Positions 18,889 to 27,925 of a DNA stretch of 64,000 nucleotides are shown here, one piece after another. The stretch's first letter is position 1. The number at the start of each line of letters is the position of its first letter. The notes beneath the pieces are model-generated. The model did no database searches and was not told the origin of the DNA. It worked only from the letters and a program-made list of their open reading frames with translations. Position numbers and translations under genes: made by a program. Source of the stretch: Prochlorococcus sp. scB243_495D8 (lineage in GTDB: Bacteria; Cyanobacteriota; Cyanobacteriia; PCC-6307; Cyanobiaceae); NCBI GenBank assembly GCA_000634195.1, contig JFLT01000187.1:248001-312000 (forward strand). The letters run 5' to 3'.

Positions 18889-19044
18889 ATGAGTTTAAAT
18901 TTCATCATGGATATTACATTTGCATCATTAATTTTTGCATCTCGCACAATCCCTACAGATTTTGGATTAGTAGCTGCAGCTATTGCTGGAGCTGGAAGTT
19001 TGCTATTTATCGCTTTAAGATTTGTTCCTGATGCAGGTAATTAA
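18889..19044 (+). CDS. Hypothetical 51-residue membrane protein
   Basis: A short frame beginning MSLNFIMDITFASLIFASRT and ending RFVPDAGN. One hydrophobic alanine/glycine-rich helix (FGLVAAAIAGAGSLLFIAL) would span the membrane. It sits alone between two other genes with about 170 bases upstream and 80 downstream. Its size and single helix resemble the small subunits of thylakoid complexes, but I cannot name it and the resemblance is not evidence of that role. Confidence 0.6.
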   Translation: MSLNFIMDITFASLIFASRTIPTDFGLVAAAIAGAGSLLFIALRFVPDAGN

Positions 19045-19127
19045 ATAAAAGGGACCATCTTTAAGAAAAAATATCTTTATCTAAACTTTGTTTTGCAAAA
19101 AGATTTAATTTATTTATCAACTAAATA

Positions 19128-19490
19128 ATGGATAAATGGGTTTTGCTGGAACATGAAGTTTATAATGCTAATTCTAAAGATATTCATTATGATTTTCTTG
19201 TTGAAAATGGAATAGATTGTTTAACTTGGAAATTTTTAAAACTACCTTTATTAAATCAAGCTTCTATAGGAATTTCTAAGCAGCCCAATCATAGACTTAT
19301 ATGGCTATCCAGGATAGAACATGAACTTTCTGATAATAGAGGTTTTGTAAAAAGAATTGATCATGGAATATTTAAAAACGTTTCTACAGACTTGGACTCT
19401 GAAAATTATCGATTCATTTTGGATGGTGAACTTCTTTCTGGTTTGTTTGAAATTTCGGCTAATTCTTGTAGATTGAGCAAAAATTATTAA
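19128..19490 (+). CDS. Small protein resembling the LigD 3'-phosphoesterase domain
   Basis: A 120-residue protein with no transmembrane segment. Its order of motifs recalls the phosphoesterase (PE) domain of bacterial end-joining ligase LigD: a His (H9) followed by HYDF (H20, D22), then a Pro-rich turn with W, then GFVKRIDHGIF, which parallels the GxVxIWDxG strand, and a closing FILDGELLSGLFEI, like the family's FxLxGxKLxGxF. The distance between the two histidines (11) is longer than the usual 6, and the EGxIPxGxYGAG segment is shortened to HELSDNRG. It is therefore a stand-alone, possibly diverged relative. Enzymatic activity is not established. It lies just upstream of smc. Confidence 0.5.
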   Translation: MDKWVLLEHEVYNANSKDIHYDFLVENGIDCLTWKFLKLPLLNQASIGISKQPNHRLIWLSRIEHELSDNRGFVKRIDHGIFKNVSTDLDSENYRFILDGELLSGLFEISANSCRLSKNY

Positions 19491-19566
19491 TATTCATTTA
19501 TAAATAAACGTAATATTTCTATTGAGAATTTTTGCAAATTAGTTATTCTTATTTAGCTATTGAGAC

Positions 19567-22500
19567 TTGAGATTGGTACATATCAATCAGGTCGAGTTTG
19601 AAAATTTTAAATCTTTTGGGGGAAATGTAAAAATTCCTCTTGAAGAAGGCTTCACAGTGGTTACGGGCCCTAACGGTTCTGGGAAAAGTAATATTTTAGA
19701 TGGAATTTTATTCTGTTTAGGTCTAGCTAATAGTAGAGGGATGAGGGCTGAAAGATTACCAGATCTAATAAATAATTCCAAAGTTAAAGAGGGTAAGTCA
19801 TCAGAAACATCTGTATCAGTAAAATTTAATATTCAAGATTGGTCTCCCAGAGAGGACCTTCCGCCTTTGGAACTAGAAGAAGAAGAAATTGCCCTTAATA
19901 AAGGTCAAAAAGAATGGGTAGTTTCTAGAAAATTAAGGCTTATGCCAGGTGGTTCTTATGCTTCTACTTATACTTCTGATGGCAAACAATGTACCTTGCA
20001 ACAAATACAGAGAATATTAAGAGATATTAGTGTTGATCCTGAGGGCAGCAATGTTGTCATGCAGGGTGATGTAACAAGAATAGTATCAATGAATAATAAG
20101 GAGAGGAGAAATCTTATTGATGAATTGGCAGGAGTCGCACTTTTTGATACAAGAATAGAACAAACTAATGCAAAATTAAATGACGTTTTTGAAAGACAAG
20201 AAAGATGTGAAATTTTAGAAAATGAATTGCAATCTAGTAAAAATAAACTTGAAAAAGAATGTGAAAAAGCAAAGCGATATAAAGAGTTAAAGGCAAAACT
20301 ATTACAAATAATAGAATTAGAGAAAGTTCTTATTTTTGAAAAACAAGTTAAGCATGTTGAATCTATAGAAAAAAAAGAAAGTGAAATTGAAAAAAATAAA
20401 ATCTTGTTTAATAAAGAAAAAGAATCTATTAGTAAAGAAATATCAGTTTTAGAAGACGCTTTGAAAATACTTGTTGATGAGCTTAAGGAGAAAGGAGAGG
20501 ATAAATTGATAAAAGTTAATTCTGATATTGGAAGTATTAATTCTAGCTTGAGAGAACTTGATAGGATATCAAGTTTGAATAAAGAAGAAGGTATTAAATT
20601 ACAAAAACAGAGAGATGAAATTGCAATTTCTAAGAGGAATATCGAGTCAGAAAAGATGAGACAAGAAAATTTCAATGATAATTTTTTAAATCAATTGAAC
20701 TTGCAAATTGACGATCTCACTTTAAAACACAAACTATCAAGAAAAAAACTTTCTGATGCGGCTGGAGAATCTGGAGAATTCTCAAAACAAAGTATCAAAT
20801 TAAATGCTGAGCTTGAAAGTATAAAAAATCAAATTAATCCTTTGGAAATAAAAAAAAGGAAAATTGAAGAAGAAACTATTCAAAATAATATTCAAAAAGA
20901 TGAGATATTGTCACAGATCGAATCCTTAGACTTAGAAAAGCAGAAACTTTTCCAGGGAAATCAAAGAAAAAAAGAGACTTCCGATACAAAGAATAAAAAC
21001 TTGGCAAGTAATAGCGCAGAAATTAATTCTTTAAAACATGAAATCGATTTATTAATTAAAACTAAATCAAGGCTAAATAACGAGCAATTAAGGCTTGAAA
21101 AGGATTTATCTAGATTTGAAAGCAGGAAGGAAGCTTTAAACGAATCTAGAGGTTCATATGCTCTCAGAATTCTATTAGAGGCAGGGTTAGAGGGTATACA
21201 TGGTTATGTAGCTCAACTTGGAGAGGTCAGTGAGAAAAATAGATATGCATTAGAAATTGCTGCTGGAAATAGGTTAGGTCAAATTGTTGTTGATAATGAT
21301 CATATTGCTGCTAAAGCAATTGAAATTCTTAAAAAGAAGAAAGCGGGAAGATTAACTTTTTTACCTTTAAATAGAATTAAAAGTCAAAAAAAGAATTATG
21401 CAATTTCAAGATTTGAAAATAACAGGGAGAATGGATTTATTGATAAAGCTATTAATCTAATTACTTTTGATGGAGTCTATTCAGATGTTTTTCGATATGT
21501 TTTTGGAGATACTTTGGTTTTTTCAGACTTATCCTCAGCCAGGTTATCTACGCAAAAAAATAGGTTGGTTACCTTAAGTGGTGAATTATTAGAAGCAAGT
21601 GGAGCTATTACAGGAGGTAGTAAGTTAAATAAAGATTTGGCTTATAGGTTTGGAATTAATAATGATATTGATGACTCCAGTCCTATAAAAGAAAGATTAT
21701 TAGTTATCGAAGAAGCTTTAAAAGAGTCAAATAATGATTTGATAATAAAAAATAATAGACTTAGTAAATTAAATTCTAACCGCAGTCAAATTATTGAGGA
21801 TTGTGCTTCATTTAATAAAGAAATTGAAGTAAATCAAGATTCATTTAAAGTTGTCTCGCAAAGAATTGAGGATTGTAAATCTAGATTAATTAAACTTGAT
21901 ACTGCTAATAATTTATTAGTTAACGAGTTAGGTCATCTAAAAGATGAATTGAAGCCTTATCACGATAAGTTTAATCAATTACAAACCATTCAAAAGGCAA
22001 ATTATGAAAAAAATCAAAAATCATCATTAATAGCTTTTAATGACGATTTTAATAATCTTGATAAAAAACTTGAATTACTTATTAAGGAGAGAAATACGTT
22101 ACAAGATAAAAAGAATCAATTTGCTTTAGATAAAGAGCGTATCAATAATTCATTAAAAATTACTTTACTACAAGAAAAAAACTTGCAGGAATCTATTAAA
22201 CAACTCGCAATTTCTCATAGTGAATGGATAGAAAAAAGAGATGAATTTAAAAAAGAGCTTTTAGATCTCGATAATCAAAAAAATTCTCTAGAGAGGGATT
22301 TAGGTGTATTGAGAAGGAAAAGAGATGAATTAAACTCTTCAATTTCAAATAAAAGGCAAGAATATAATAACTATCTCTTGAAGCTTGAATATCTTGAGAG
22401 GGATATGCATTCTCTTAAAGAAGAAATGAGGAGCGAGAAAATAAAATTAGAAAATTATAAAAAAGATCTACCTAATCCATCCCCTCAGTTTGGAGAATAT

Positions 22501-23157
22501 GAAGGGAAGAGTCTTGAATCTTTGCAATCAGAAATTTCGATTATAAATGCAAAACTACAAAGCTTAGAACCTGTTAATATGTTGGCTCTTGATGAACTAG
22601 AAGAATTAATTGAGAGATTAAATGGTTTGCGAGAAAAATTAGAAATTCTATCTAATGAAAGATCTGAATTATTGCTGAGAATAGAAACCGTATCTACGAT
22701 GCGTCAGGAGGCTTTTATGCAAGCATTTACAGAAGTTGATAAACATTTTAGAGAAATTTTTGCAAATTTATCTGATGGAGATGGATTTCTTCAACTTGAA
22801 AATCCTAATTCTCCTTTAGAAGGAGGATTAACTTTAGTGGCTCATCCTAAGGGAAAAAATGTCAGAAGATTAGCATCTATGTCAGGTGGTGAAAAATCGT
22901 TAACTGCTTTAAGTTTTTTATTTGCTTTGCAAAAGTATAAACCTTCTCCTTTTTATGCATTAGATGAGGTTGATAGTTTTTTAGATGGTATTAATGTTGA
23001 AAGGTTGTCAAAACTAATATCGAACCAGTCATCGAATGCTCAATTTATAGTCGTCAGTCATAGAAGGCCTATGATTAGTGCGTCTGAACGAACAATTGGG
23101 GTTGCGCAAGCAAGAGGTGCTAATACTCAAGTTCTTGGGTTACCAAATGCTGCATAA
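19567..23157 (+). CDS. smc: Chromosome segregation protein SMC
   Basis: SMC is the ATP-driven DNA-organising ring protein of bacterial condensin. This 1196-residue copy has the full layout: N-terminal ATPase half with Walker A GPNGSGKSN (34-42), a long coiled coil, a hinge around residues 530-680 (GLEGIHGYVAQLGEV through ASGAITGGS), a second coiled coil, then the signature MSGGEKSLTAL near 1104 and Walker B FYALDEVDSFLD near 1130. The start is a TTG at 19567 or the TTG at 19573; the second gives the more usual MVHINQVEFENFKSFG start. scpA and scpB are not in the window. Antisense frames within it are shadows. Confidence 0.97.
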   Translation: MRLVHINQVEFENFKSFGGNVKIPLEEGFTVVTGPNGSGKSNILDGILFCLGLANSRGMRAERLPDLINNSKVKEGKSSETSVSVKFNIQDWSPREDLPPLELEEEEIALNKGQKEWVVSRKLRLMPGGSYASTYTSDGKQCTLQQIQRILRDISVDPEGSNVVMQGDVTRIVSMNNKERRNLIDELAGVALFDTRIEQTNAKLNDVFERQERCEILENELQSSKNKLEKECEKAKRYKELKAKLLQIIELEKVLIFEKQVKHVESIEKKESEIEKNKILFNKEKESISKEISVLEDALKILVDELKEKGEDKLIKVNSDIGSINSSLRELDRISSLNKEEGIKLQKQRDEIAISKRNIESEKMRQENFNDNFLNQLNLQIDDLTLKHKLSRKKLSDAAGESGEFSKQSIKLNAELESIKNQINPLEIKKRKIEEETIQNNIQKDEILSQIESLDLEKQKLFQGNQRKKETSDTKNKNLASNSAEINSLKHEIDLLIKTKSRLNNEQLRLEKDLSRFESRKEALNESRGSYALRILLEAGLEGIHGYVAQLGEVSEKNRYALEIAAGNRLGQIVVDNDHIAAKAIEILKKKKAGRLTFLPLNRIKSQKKNYAISRFENNRENGFIDKAINLITFDGVYSDVFRYVFGDTLVFSDLSSARLSTQKNRLVTLSGELLEASGAITGGSKLNKDLAYRFGINNDIDDSSPIKERLLVIEEALKESNNDLIIKNNRLSKLNSNRSQIIEDCASFNKEIEVNQDSFKVVSQRIEDCKSRLIKLDTANNLLVNELGHLKDELKPYHDKFNQLQTIQKANYEKNQKSSLIAFNDDFNNLDKKLELLIKERNTLQDKKNQFALDKERINNSLKITLLQEKNLQESIKQLAISHSEWIEKRDEFKKELLDLDNQKNSLERDLGVLRRKRDELNSSISNKRQEYNNYLLKLEYLERDMHSLKEEMRSEKIKLENYKKDLPNPSPQFGEYEGKSLESLQSEISIINAKLQSLEPVNMLALDELEELIERLNGLREKLEILSNERSELLLRIETVSTMRQEAFMQAFTEVDKHFREIFANLSDGDGFLQLENPNSPLEGGLTLVAHPKGKNVRRLASMSGGEKSLTALSFLFALQKYKPSPFYALDEVDSFLDGINVERLSKLISNQSSNAQFIVVSHRRPMISASERTIGVAQARGANTQVLGLPNAA

Positions 23158-23202
23158 ACACACTTTTTTAAATTTATACGTCAGAATGATAAAAAGAAAT
23201 TT

Positions 23203-24258
23203 ATGAGCTTGTCTAACACATCTACTAATAAGAATCTCCCTAACTCGGTTCCTAGCGAACGTTTATGGTTAAGGTCAGAATTAATGGGAACACAAGTGAT
23301 AACTACTGACACTGGGAGGCGGTTAGGCGTAGTTGGCGAAGTTGTTGTTGATATCGATAGAAGAGAGGTGGTCGCTTTGGGACTAAGAGATAATCCACTC
23401 ACAAGATTTCTTCCGGGTTTGCCAAAATGGATGCCTTTAGAAAGTATAAAGCAAGTTGGAGATGTCATATTAGTTGACTCCCTTGATTCTTTGAGTGAGA
23501 GTTTTTCTCCAGAAAGATATGGGAAGGTAATTAATTGTCAGGTGATTACAGAATCTGGACAGCTTTTAGGAAGAGTCCTTGGCTTTTCTTTTGATATTGA
23601 GACTGGGGATTTGATATCTCTTGTTATGGGTGCAGTTGGTGTTCCGCTTTTAGGTGAGGGAGTTTTAAGTACTTGGGAAATACCTGTTGAGGAAATTGTA
23701 AGTAGTGGTACTGATAGGATTATTGTTTATGAAGGTGCTGAAGAGAAATTAAAGCAACTAAGTAGTGGACTACTTGAGAAACTTGGAGTCGGGGGTTCTT
23801 CATGGGATGAAAGGGAAGCAAATGGATACACATCAAATCTTGTACCTGTTGAGAATCAATTACTTTCAGGTTCTGAATCAGAACAGCAAAACAATTTGGT
23901 CGAGGAAAATGAAGAAGTTTTTGAACAAGATGATTATGAAGATGATTATGAAGATGACTATGAAGATGAACTTGAATATGTTGAAATAAAGGGTTCTGAA
24001 GAAGAACTAAATAATAGAAAAAAGCTATATTTGGATAATGATTATTCTGATCAGATTGAGAATCAAAAGAGTATTAATCAAATAGATGAAAAAAACAATA
24101 TTGATTTTGAGCAAAAGAAACAATCAACTACTAATTTAGCTTCGAAAAGACCAATTCAAAATGCAACTGAAACTTTTGATATTGAACCACTAGATGAACA
24201 AAATTTAGTTCAAGATAATAAAAAATCAGAAAAGTTTGAAATTGATGACCCCTGGTAA
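23203..24258 (+). CDS. PRC-barrel domain protein with acidic tail
   Basis: A 351-residue protein with two PRC-barrel-like domains (about 20-90 and 95-175: VITTDTGRRLGVVGEVVVDI and VITESGQLLGRVLGFSFDI). PRC barrels are small beta domains found in RNA-processing and photosynthetic reaction-centre proteins. From residue 180 the chain becomes a low-complexity acidic tail with four DDYE-like units, then a Gln/Asn/Lys-rich region. It follows smc by 45 bases on the same strand and may be co-transcribed. Its molecular partner is unknown. Confidence 0.8.
   Translation: MSLSNTSTNKNLPNSVPSERLWLRSELMGTQVITTDTGRRLGVVGEVVVDIDRREVVALGLRDNPLTRFLPGLPKWMPLESIKQVGDVILVDSLDSLSESFSPERYGKVINCQVITESGQLLGRVLGFSFDIETGDLISLVMGAVGVPLLGEGVLSTWEIPVEEIVSSGTDRIIVYEGAEEKLKQLSSGLLEKLGVGGSSWDEREANGYTSNLVPVENQLLSGSESEQQNNLVEENEEVFEQDDYEDDYEDDYEDELEYVEIKGSEEELNNRKKLYLDNDYSDQIENQKSINQIDEKNNIDFEQKKQSTTNLASKRPIQNATETFDIEPLDEQNLVQDNKKSEKFEIDDPW
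23929..23976 (+). repeat. 12-base tandem repeat encoding DDYE units
   Basis: The unit gatgattatgaa is repeated twice exactly (23929-23952), then once with one change and once more degenerate, inside the acidic tail of the PRC-barrel protein. The reading frame is kept because the unit is a multiple of three. Such tracts can change length by slippage. Confidence 0.85.
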
Positions 24259-24265
24259 TTAATTG

Positions 24266-25531
24266 TTAAAGTTTTTTTATTGAATTAAGAATTATAGAAG
24301 CAAGTTTTTTTGCAGCACCTTTATCGCCTCTTTCTTTACGTAGATTATCCCTAATACTTTTTAATTGATCTCTATTTTTAATGAGAAATAATACTTCTTT
24401 TGCAATTTTTTTTGGTGAAATATTACCTATCCTTTCAGGGACAATCATTCTTTTAGCTTTAATATTTGGCCAAGCAAAAAATTTCTTTTTTTTAAAATAG
24501 AAATTTTTGATTATAAAAGTTTGGAATCTATTTATGAATGAAATTTTTCCAATTACTCCAAAAATACCATCCCAGGCATTCATCATATTTAAATGTTGAG
24601 TTGGCAGAACGACTAACATAGGAAGACTAATTGCTGCTAATTCTGCAGTATTTGCTCCGACAGTTGTAATTGCAAGATCACATTCTTTTAATATTTCATA
24701 GCAAGGATGTTTCTTGATTAGATAAATCTTTGTATTTTTTGATGTTTCAATTACATAATCAAAACGAGAGTCTTTGAAGTTTTTTATTGTTTTGATTTTT
24801 GATGAGTAATATTTGGCAATTGGATTTTTGTTGCTTTGAAAAAATAAATATTCACTTTTTTCAGTAGTTGGGGCAATGGGGATTATAAAATTTATATTTT
24901 GATTTTCTTCAGCAATATGATCTGCAACTTCTAAGAAGAAAGGAATTCCAACAGAAAGTTTTGCTTTCTTAGAACCAGGCAATAATGCAATATGGTGTTT
25001 TTCTTTATTTCTTAATGATATTTCGCTATTAAGTTTGATATCTGCCATCAAATCGCCAATGACCTTACATTTATATTTATATCTTTTAGGTATTGACTCT
25101 TTTACTTTTACATTCATAGCAGCAATTTCGTTGGTCCATCTAGGCCATCGCGAAACCCATTCAGCATATGTGATATTTAAATAACCTAATCTTTTCGCTA
25201 ACAAAATGCTCCAAAATTGATCCCCACCGAGGAAAATCACTAACCCTTTCTTTGGCCATTTTGCAAAAGAATTTGGATTTATTAATAATTTCCAAAAACT
25301 TTTGGATTTTGTAATTAATTCGAATTTATTCCATGAATTTGCAACTAAAAATTCTTTACCAGTGGCATTTGGGCAAGGAACAAGGATTAACCTAAGAGTG
25401 AAATTGTGTTTATCGTCATCACTCAGTGATTTATTTATTTTGTTAAGCTCATTTACTACAGGATTTACCCATGTAGCTAATTCACCAGGACCATTGGAAA
25501 TTATAACTACTGCAACTGATTTTTTTTTCAT
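24266..25531 (-). CDS. Lipid-A-disaccharide synthase-related glycosyltransferase-like protein
   Basis: A 421-residue protein of the cyanobacterial LpxB-related family. It opens with MKKKSVAVVIISNGPGELAT, which matches the nucleotide-sugar fold start of LpxB relatives (GExSGD-like position), has IALLPGSKKAK in the middle as in LpxB, and TTVGANTAELAAISLPMLVV near the C-terminus. The true substrate is unknown and it should not be equated with LpxB itself. A longer frame to 25654 is rejected because it would run through tRNA-Leu. The ATG at 25531 is favoured, with 25552 as an alternative. It is probably co-transcribed with the tRNA upstream. Confidence 0.82.
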   Translation of the reverse strand: MKKKSVAVVIISNGPGELATWVNPVVNELNKINKSLSDDDKHNFTLRLILVPCPNATGKEFLVANSWNKFELITKSKSFWKLLINPNSFAKWPKKGLVIFLGGDQFWSILLAKRLGYLNITYAEWVSRWPRWTNEIAAMNVKVKESIPKRYKYKCKVIGDLMADIKLNSEISLRNKEKHHIALLPGSKKAKLSVGIPFFLEVADHIAEENQNINFIIPIAPTTEKSEYLFFQSNKNPIAKYYSSKIKTIKNFKDSRFDYVIETSKNTKIYLIKKHPCYEILKECDLAITTVGANTAELAAISLPMLVVLPTQHLNMMNAWDGIFGVIGKISFINRFQTFIIKNFYFKKKKFFAWPNIKAKRMIVPERIGNISPKKIAKEVLFLIKNRDQLKSIRDNLRKERGDKGAAKKLASIILNSIKKL

Positions 25532-25556
25532 TGCAGTTAAACCAGAATACATTAAA

Positions 25557-25638
25557 TGCGGACGGCGAGACTTGAACTCGCAAGGCCGAAGCCACACGCT
25601 CCTTAGACGTGCGCGTCTACCAATTCCGCCACGTCCGC
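25557..25638 (-). tRNA. tRNA-Leu (anticodon AAG)
   Basis: A class II tRNA of 82 bases with a long variable arm. The acceptor stem GCGGACG pairs with CGTCCGC, followed by discriminator A73. The D region GGCGGAATTGGTAGACGCG is typical for leucine, the anticodon stem is CACGT/GCGTG, and the T arm has GTTCAAGTC. The loop CTAAGGA puts AAG at 34-36 (25604-25602), reading CUU. CCA is not encoded. A34 outside tRNA-Arg(ACG) is unusual in bacteria. Confidence 0.93.
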
Positions 25639-25899
25639 AAAGGGTTTTCAGCAACCGAGGGATACCTAAACCTTAAAAATATAATACATTATTGGCTGAA
25701 ATAAGCATGTAGTTAGAAAAGAGTATTTTTGAATATCATGAATAATTTTTCTATTGCATAAAACAAATATTTATACATATATAACGTTTGAGGTTGTATT
25801 GTAAAAAATGTCCTCTGATTACTAAAAAAATTTGTTGAATACTTTGGCAAATAATTTTTTATTTTAAGTCATTTCATTTCTTCAATTTTAATTTTCATA

Positions 25900-27249
25900 A
25901 TGGTTGAAAAAGTTTTAATTGCTAATCGTGGAGAAATAGCTTTACGAATTGTCAGAAGTTGTAGAGAACTAGGCATTGCAACAGTTGCAGTTTTTAGCAC
26001 TGTAGATAAAAAAGCATTGCATGTTCAGCTTGCTGATGAGGCGGTTTGCGTCGGAGATTCATTAAGTAATAAGAGTTATTTAAATATTCCAAATATACTT
26101 GCTGCTGCTACATCAAGAGGAGTTGATGCTATTCATCCTGGTTATGGATTTCTTGCGGAAAATGATAAATTTGCTGAGATGTGTAACGATCATGGCATAG
26201 TTTTTATTGGCCCATCTCCTAAAGCTATTAGATCTATGGGAGATAAATCTACAGCTAAAGAAACTATGGAAGCAGTTGGAGTTCCAACAGTACCAGGTAG
26301 TAAAGGCTTGTTATCAAATGTTGATGAGGCTTATAAATTGGCAGATGATATTGGCTATCCGGTAATTATTAAAGCGACTGCTGGCGGAGGTGGAAGAGGC
26401 ATGAGGTTGGTTGAAAACTCTAATAATCTCGAAAAAATGTTTAAAGCAGCTCAAGGTGAAGCAGAAGCAGCTTTTGGTAATGATGGTTTATATATGGAGA
26501 AATTTATAAAGAAGCCAAGACATGTAGAAATTCAAATTTTGGCCGATAGGTCGGGTAATGTTGTTCACTTAGGAGAGCGAGATTGTTCAGTTCAAAGAAG
26601 ACATCAGAAGTTGTTAGAAGAGTCTCCCAGTCCTGCAATTAACCCTGAGCTAAGAAAAAAAATGGGGAACGCAGCTATAGCTGCTGCCAAAAGTATCGGC
26701 TACGAAGGAGCGGGAACAGTTGAATTTTTAGTTGATGATGATGATAATTTTTATTTTATGGAAATGAATACTAGGATTCAAGTTGAACATCCTGTTACTG
26801 AAATGGTTACAGGGGTAGATTTAATAGCTGAGCAAATTAAAATCGCAAGCGGAGCAAATTTGGAATTTAATCAGGATGATATCCATTTAAACGGTCATGC
26901 CATTGAATGTAGAATCAATGCTGAAGATCCTTCTCACAATTTCCGACCATCACCTGGAAAAATAACTGGGTGGCTTCCTCCTGGTGGCCCTGGTGTAAGG
27001 GTGGATAGTCATGTGTATACAGGCTATGAAATACCTCCTTTCTATGACTCATTAATTGGTAAATTAATAGTCTGGGGAAAAGATCGTAATACTGCAATTA
27101 AACGTATGAATAGGGCTTTAAATGAATGTGCGGTCACTGGTATTCCTACAACAATTAACTTTCATTTAACTTTACTGAATAAATCTAAATTTAAGCAGGG
27201 TAAGATACATACAAAATATGTAGAAGAAGAATTATTGCCAAATTACTGA
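25900..27249 (+). CDS. accC: Biotin carboxylase subunit of acetyl-CoA carboxylase
   Basis: AccC carboxylates biotin on the carrier protein AccB using ATP and bicarbonate, the first half-reaction of fatty-acid synthesis. The 449-residue length is standard. It begins [18 protein letters not shown], has the glycine-rich ATP lid [14 protein letters not shown] and the catalytic [14 protein letters not shown]. About 260 bases upstream (25640-25899) are AT-rich and hold no gene I can support, so this is probably the promoter region for accC and for the divergent tRNA-Leu. It is convergent with the YggT gene. Confidence 0.98.
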   Translation: MVEKVLIANRGEIALRIVRSCRELGIATVAVFSTVDKKALHVQLADEAVCVGDSLSNKSYLNIPNILAAATSRGVDAIHPGYGFLAENDKFAEMCNDHGIVFIGPSPKAIRSMGDKSTAKETMEAVGVPTVPGSKGLLSNVDEAYKLADDIGYPVIIKATAGGGGRGMRLVENSNNLEKMFKAAQGEAEAAFGNDGLYMEKFIKKPRHVEIQILADRSGNVVHLGERDCSVQRRHQKLLEESPSPAINPELRKKMGNAAIAAAKSIGYEGAGTVEFLVDDDDNFYFMEMNTRIQVEHPVTEMVTGVDLIAEQIKIASGANLEFNQDDIHLNGHAIECRINAEDPSHNFRPSPGKITGWLPPGGPGVRVDSHVYTGYEIPPFYDSLIGKLIVWGKDRNTAIKRMNRALNECAVTGIPTTINFHLTLLNKSKFKQGKIHTKYVEEELLPNY

Positions 27250-27266
27250 GAAATAATTAATTATTT

Positions 27267-27572
27267 CTATGAAATATGTGTATGTAATGCAAGTTTTATA
27301 AGCCCTTGCTGACCGACTAAAATTTCTCTTAAAAAGCTTATAACTCCGATCCAAATTACGGGTCCAACATCAACGCCTCCAATAGGAGGAATTAGTTTTC
27401 TTGTTAAATTAAGAATAAAGCTTGATGGTATTGAAATTAATACCCATAAACCTTTATTTAAATCAATTTTTGGGTACCAAGTAAGTATTAATCTTATTAG
27501 AAAAACTATAGTTAGATATGAAAGAGAAATTCCTAAACAAATATCTAAAATTTGAAGAGAGTTTACAAGCAA
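27267..27572 (-). CDS. YggT/YlmG family membrane protein
   Basis: A 101-residue protein with two transmembrane helices around a conserved loop (RLILTWYPKIDLNKGLWVLISIPS and PIGGVDVGPVIWIGVISFL), the layout of YggT/YlmG/Ycf19 proteins. Cyanobacterial and plastid relatives influence nucleoid distribution and thylakoid complex assembly. The start is TTG at 27572. It is divergent from psbX over about 90 bases, and ends 18 bases past the convergent accC stop. Confidence 0.87.
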   Translation of the reverse strand: MLVNSLQILDICLGISLSYLTIVFLIRLILTWYPKIDLNKGLWVLISIPSSFILNLTRKLIPPIGGVDVGPVIWIGVISFLREILVGQQGLIKLALHTHIS

Positions 27573-27661
27573 GAAATCACAATTATTTAATTCATCTTAA
27601 TAAATAACCCATCGAAACGTATTTAATTCGTATTATAAATTGAGAATTTAATATTTAAAAA

Positions 27662-27847
27662 GTGTTTCAAATCTCAAATTTATTACTAGCCGCAGATTTT
27701 TCTGCTGAAGTTGCAAATAATTCAGCAGTTGGAATGATAGGTAGTTTTATTGCGGCTGCCTTACTTATCGTTATTCCAGCCTCTGCATTTTTGATTTTTG
27801 TTAGCCAGAAAGATTCGCTCGATCGTACTTCTACTGGAAGACGCTAG
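27662..27847 (+). CDS. psbX: Photosystem II protein PsbX
   Basis: A 61-residue thylakoid protein with one transmembrane helix ([20 protein letters not shown]) and a short charged C-terminal tail, as expected for PsbX, a small subunit near cytochrome b559 and the quinone-exchange site. The Prochlorococcus form has an N-terminal extension beyond the usual length of about 40. The start is GTG at 27662. Its position immediately before ycf66 and a high-light-inducible gene supports the call. Confidence 0.88.
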   Translation: MFQISNLLLAADFSAEVANNSAVGMIGSFIAAALLIVIPASAFLIFVSQKDSLDRTSTGRR

Positions 27848-27925
27848 TTTTTGTAGAAGTTTTAAGTACACTATATATATAGGGTATATAAGTAACCCTT
27901 AAAAATAAATTTTTGGAGAAAGAAT

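Noticed and set aside
19968..20675. Long minus-strand open frame of 235 codons inside smc
   Set aside because: It is a Ser/Leu/Phe-rich antisense shadow of the Lys/Glu-rich coiled coil; smc is intact on the other strand.
25532..25654. N-terminal extension of the LpxB-related protein
   Set aside because: The extension would translate the whole of tRNA-Leu; the ATG at 25531 matches the family start.
25302..25676. Plus-strand open frame of 124 codons over the LpxB-related gene and tRNA-Leu
   Set aside because: It reads antisense through both a tRNA and a well-supported protein gene.
27881..27899. AGGGT/ACCCT hairpin between psbX and ycf66
   Set aside because: Only five pairs with a nine-base loop and no T tract; too weak to call a terminator or attenuator.
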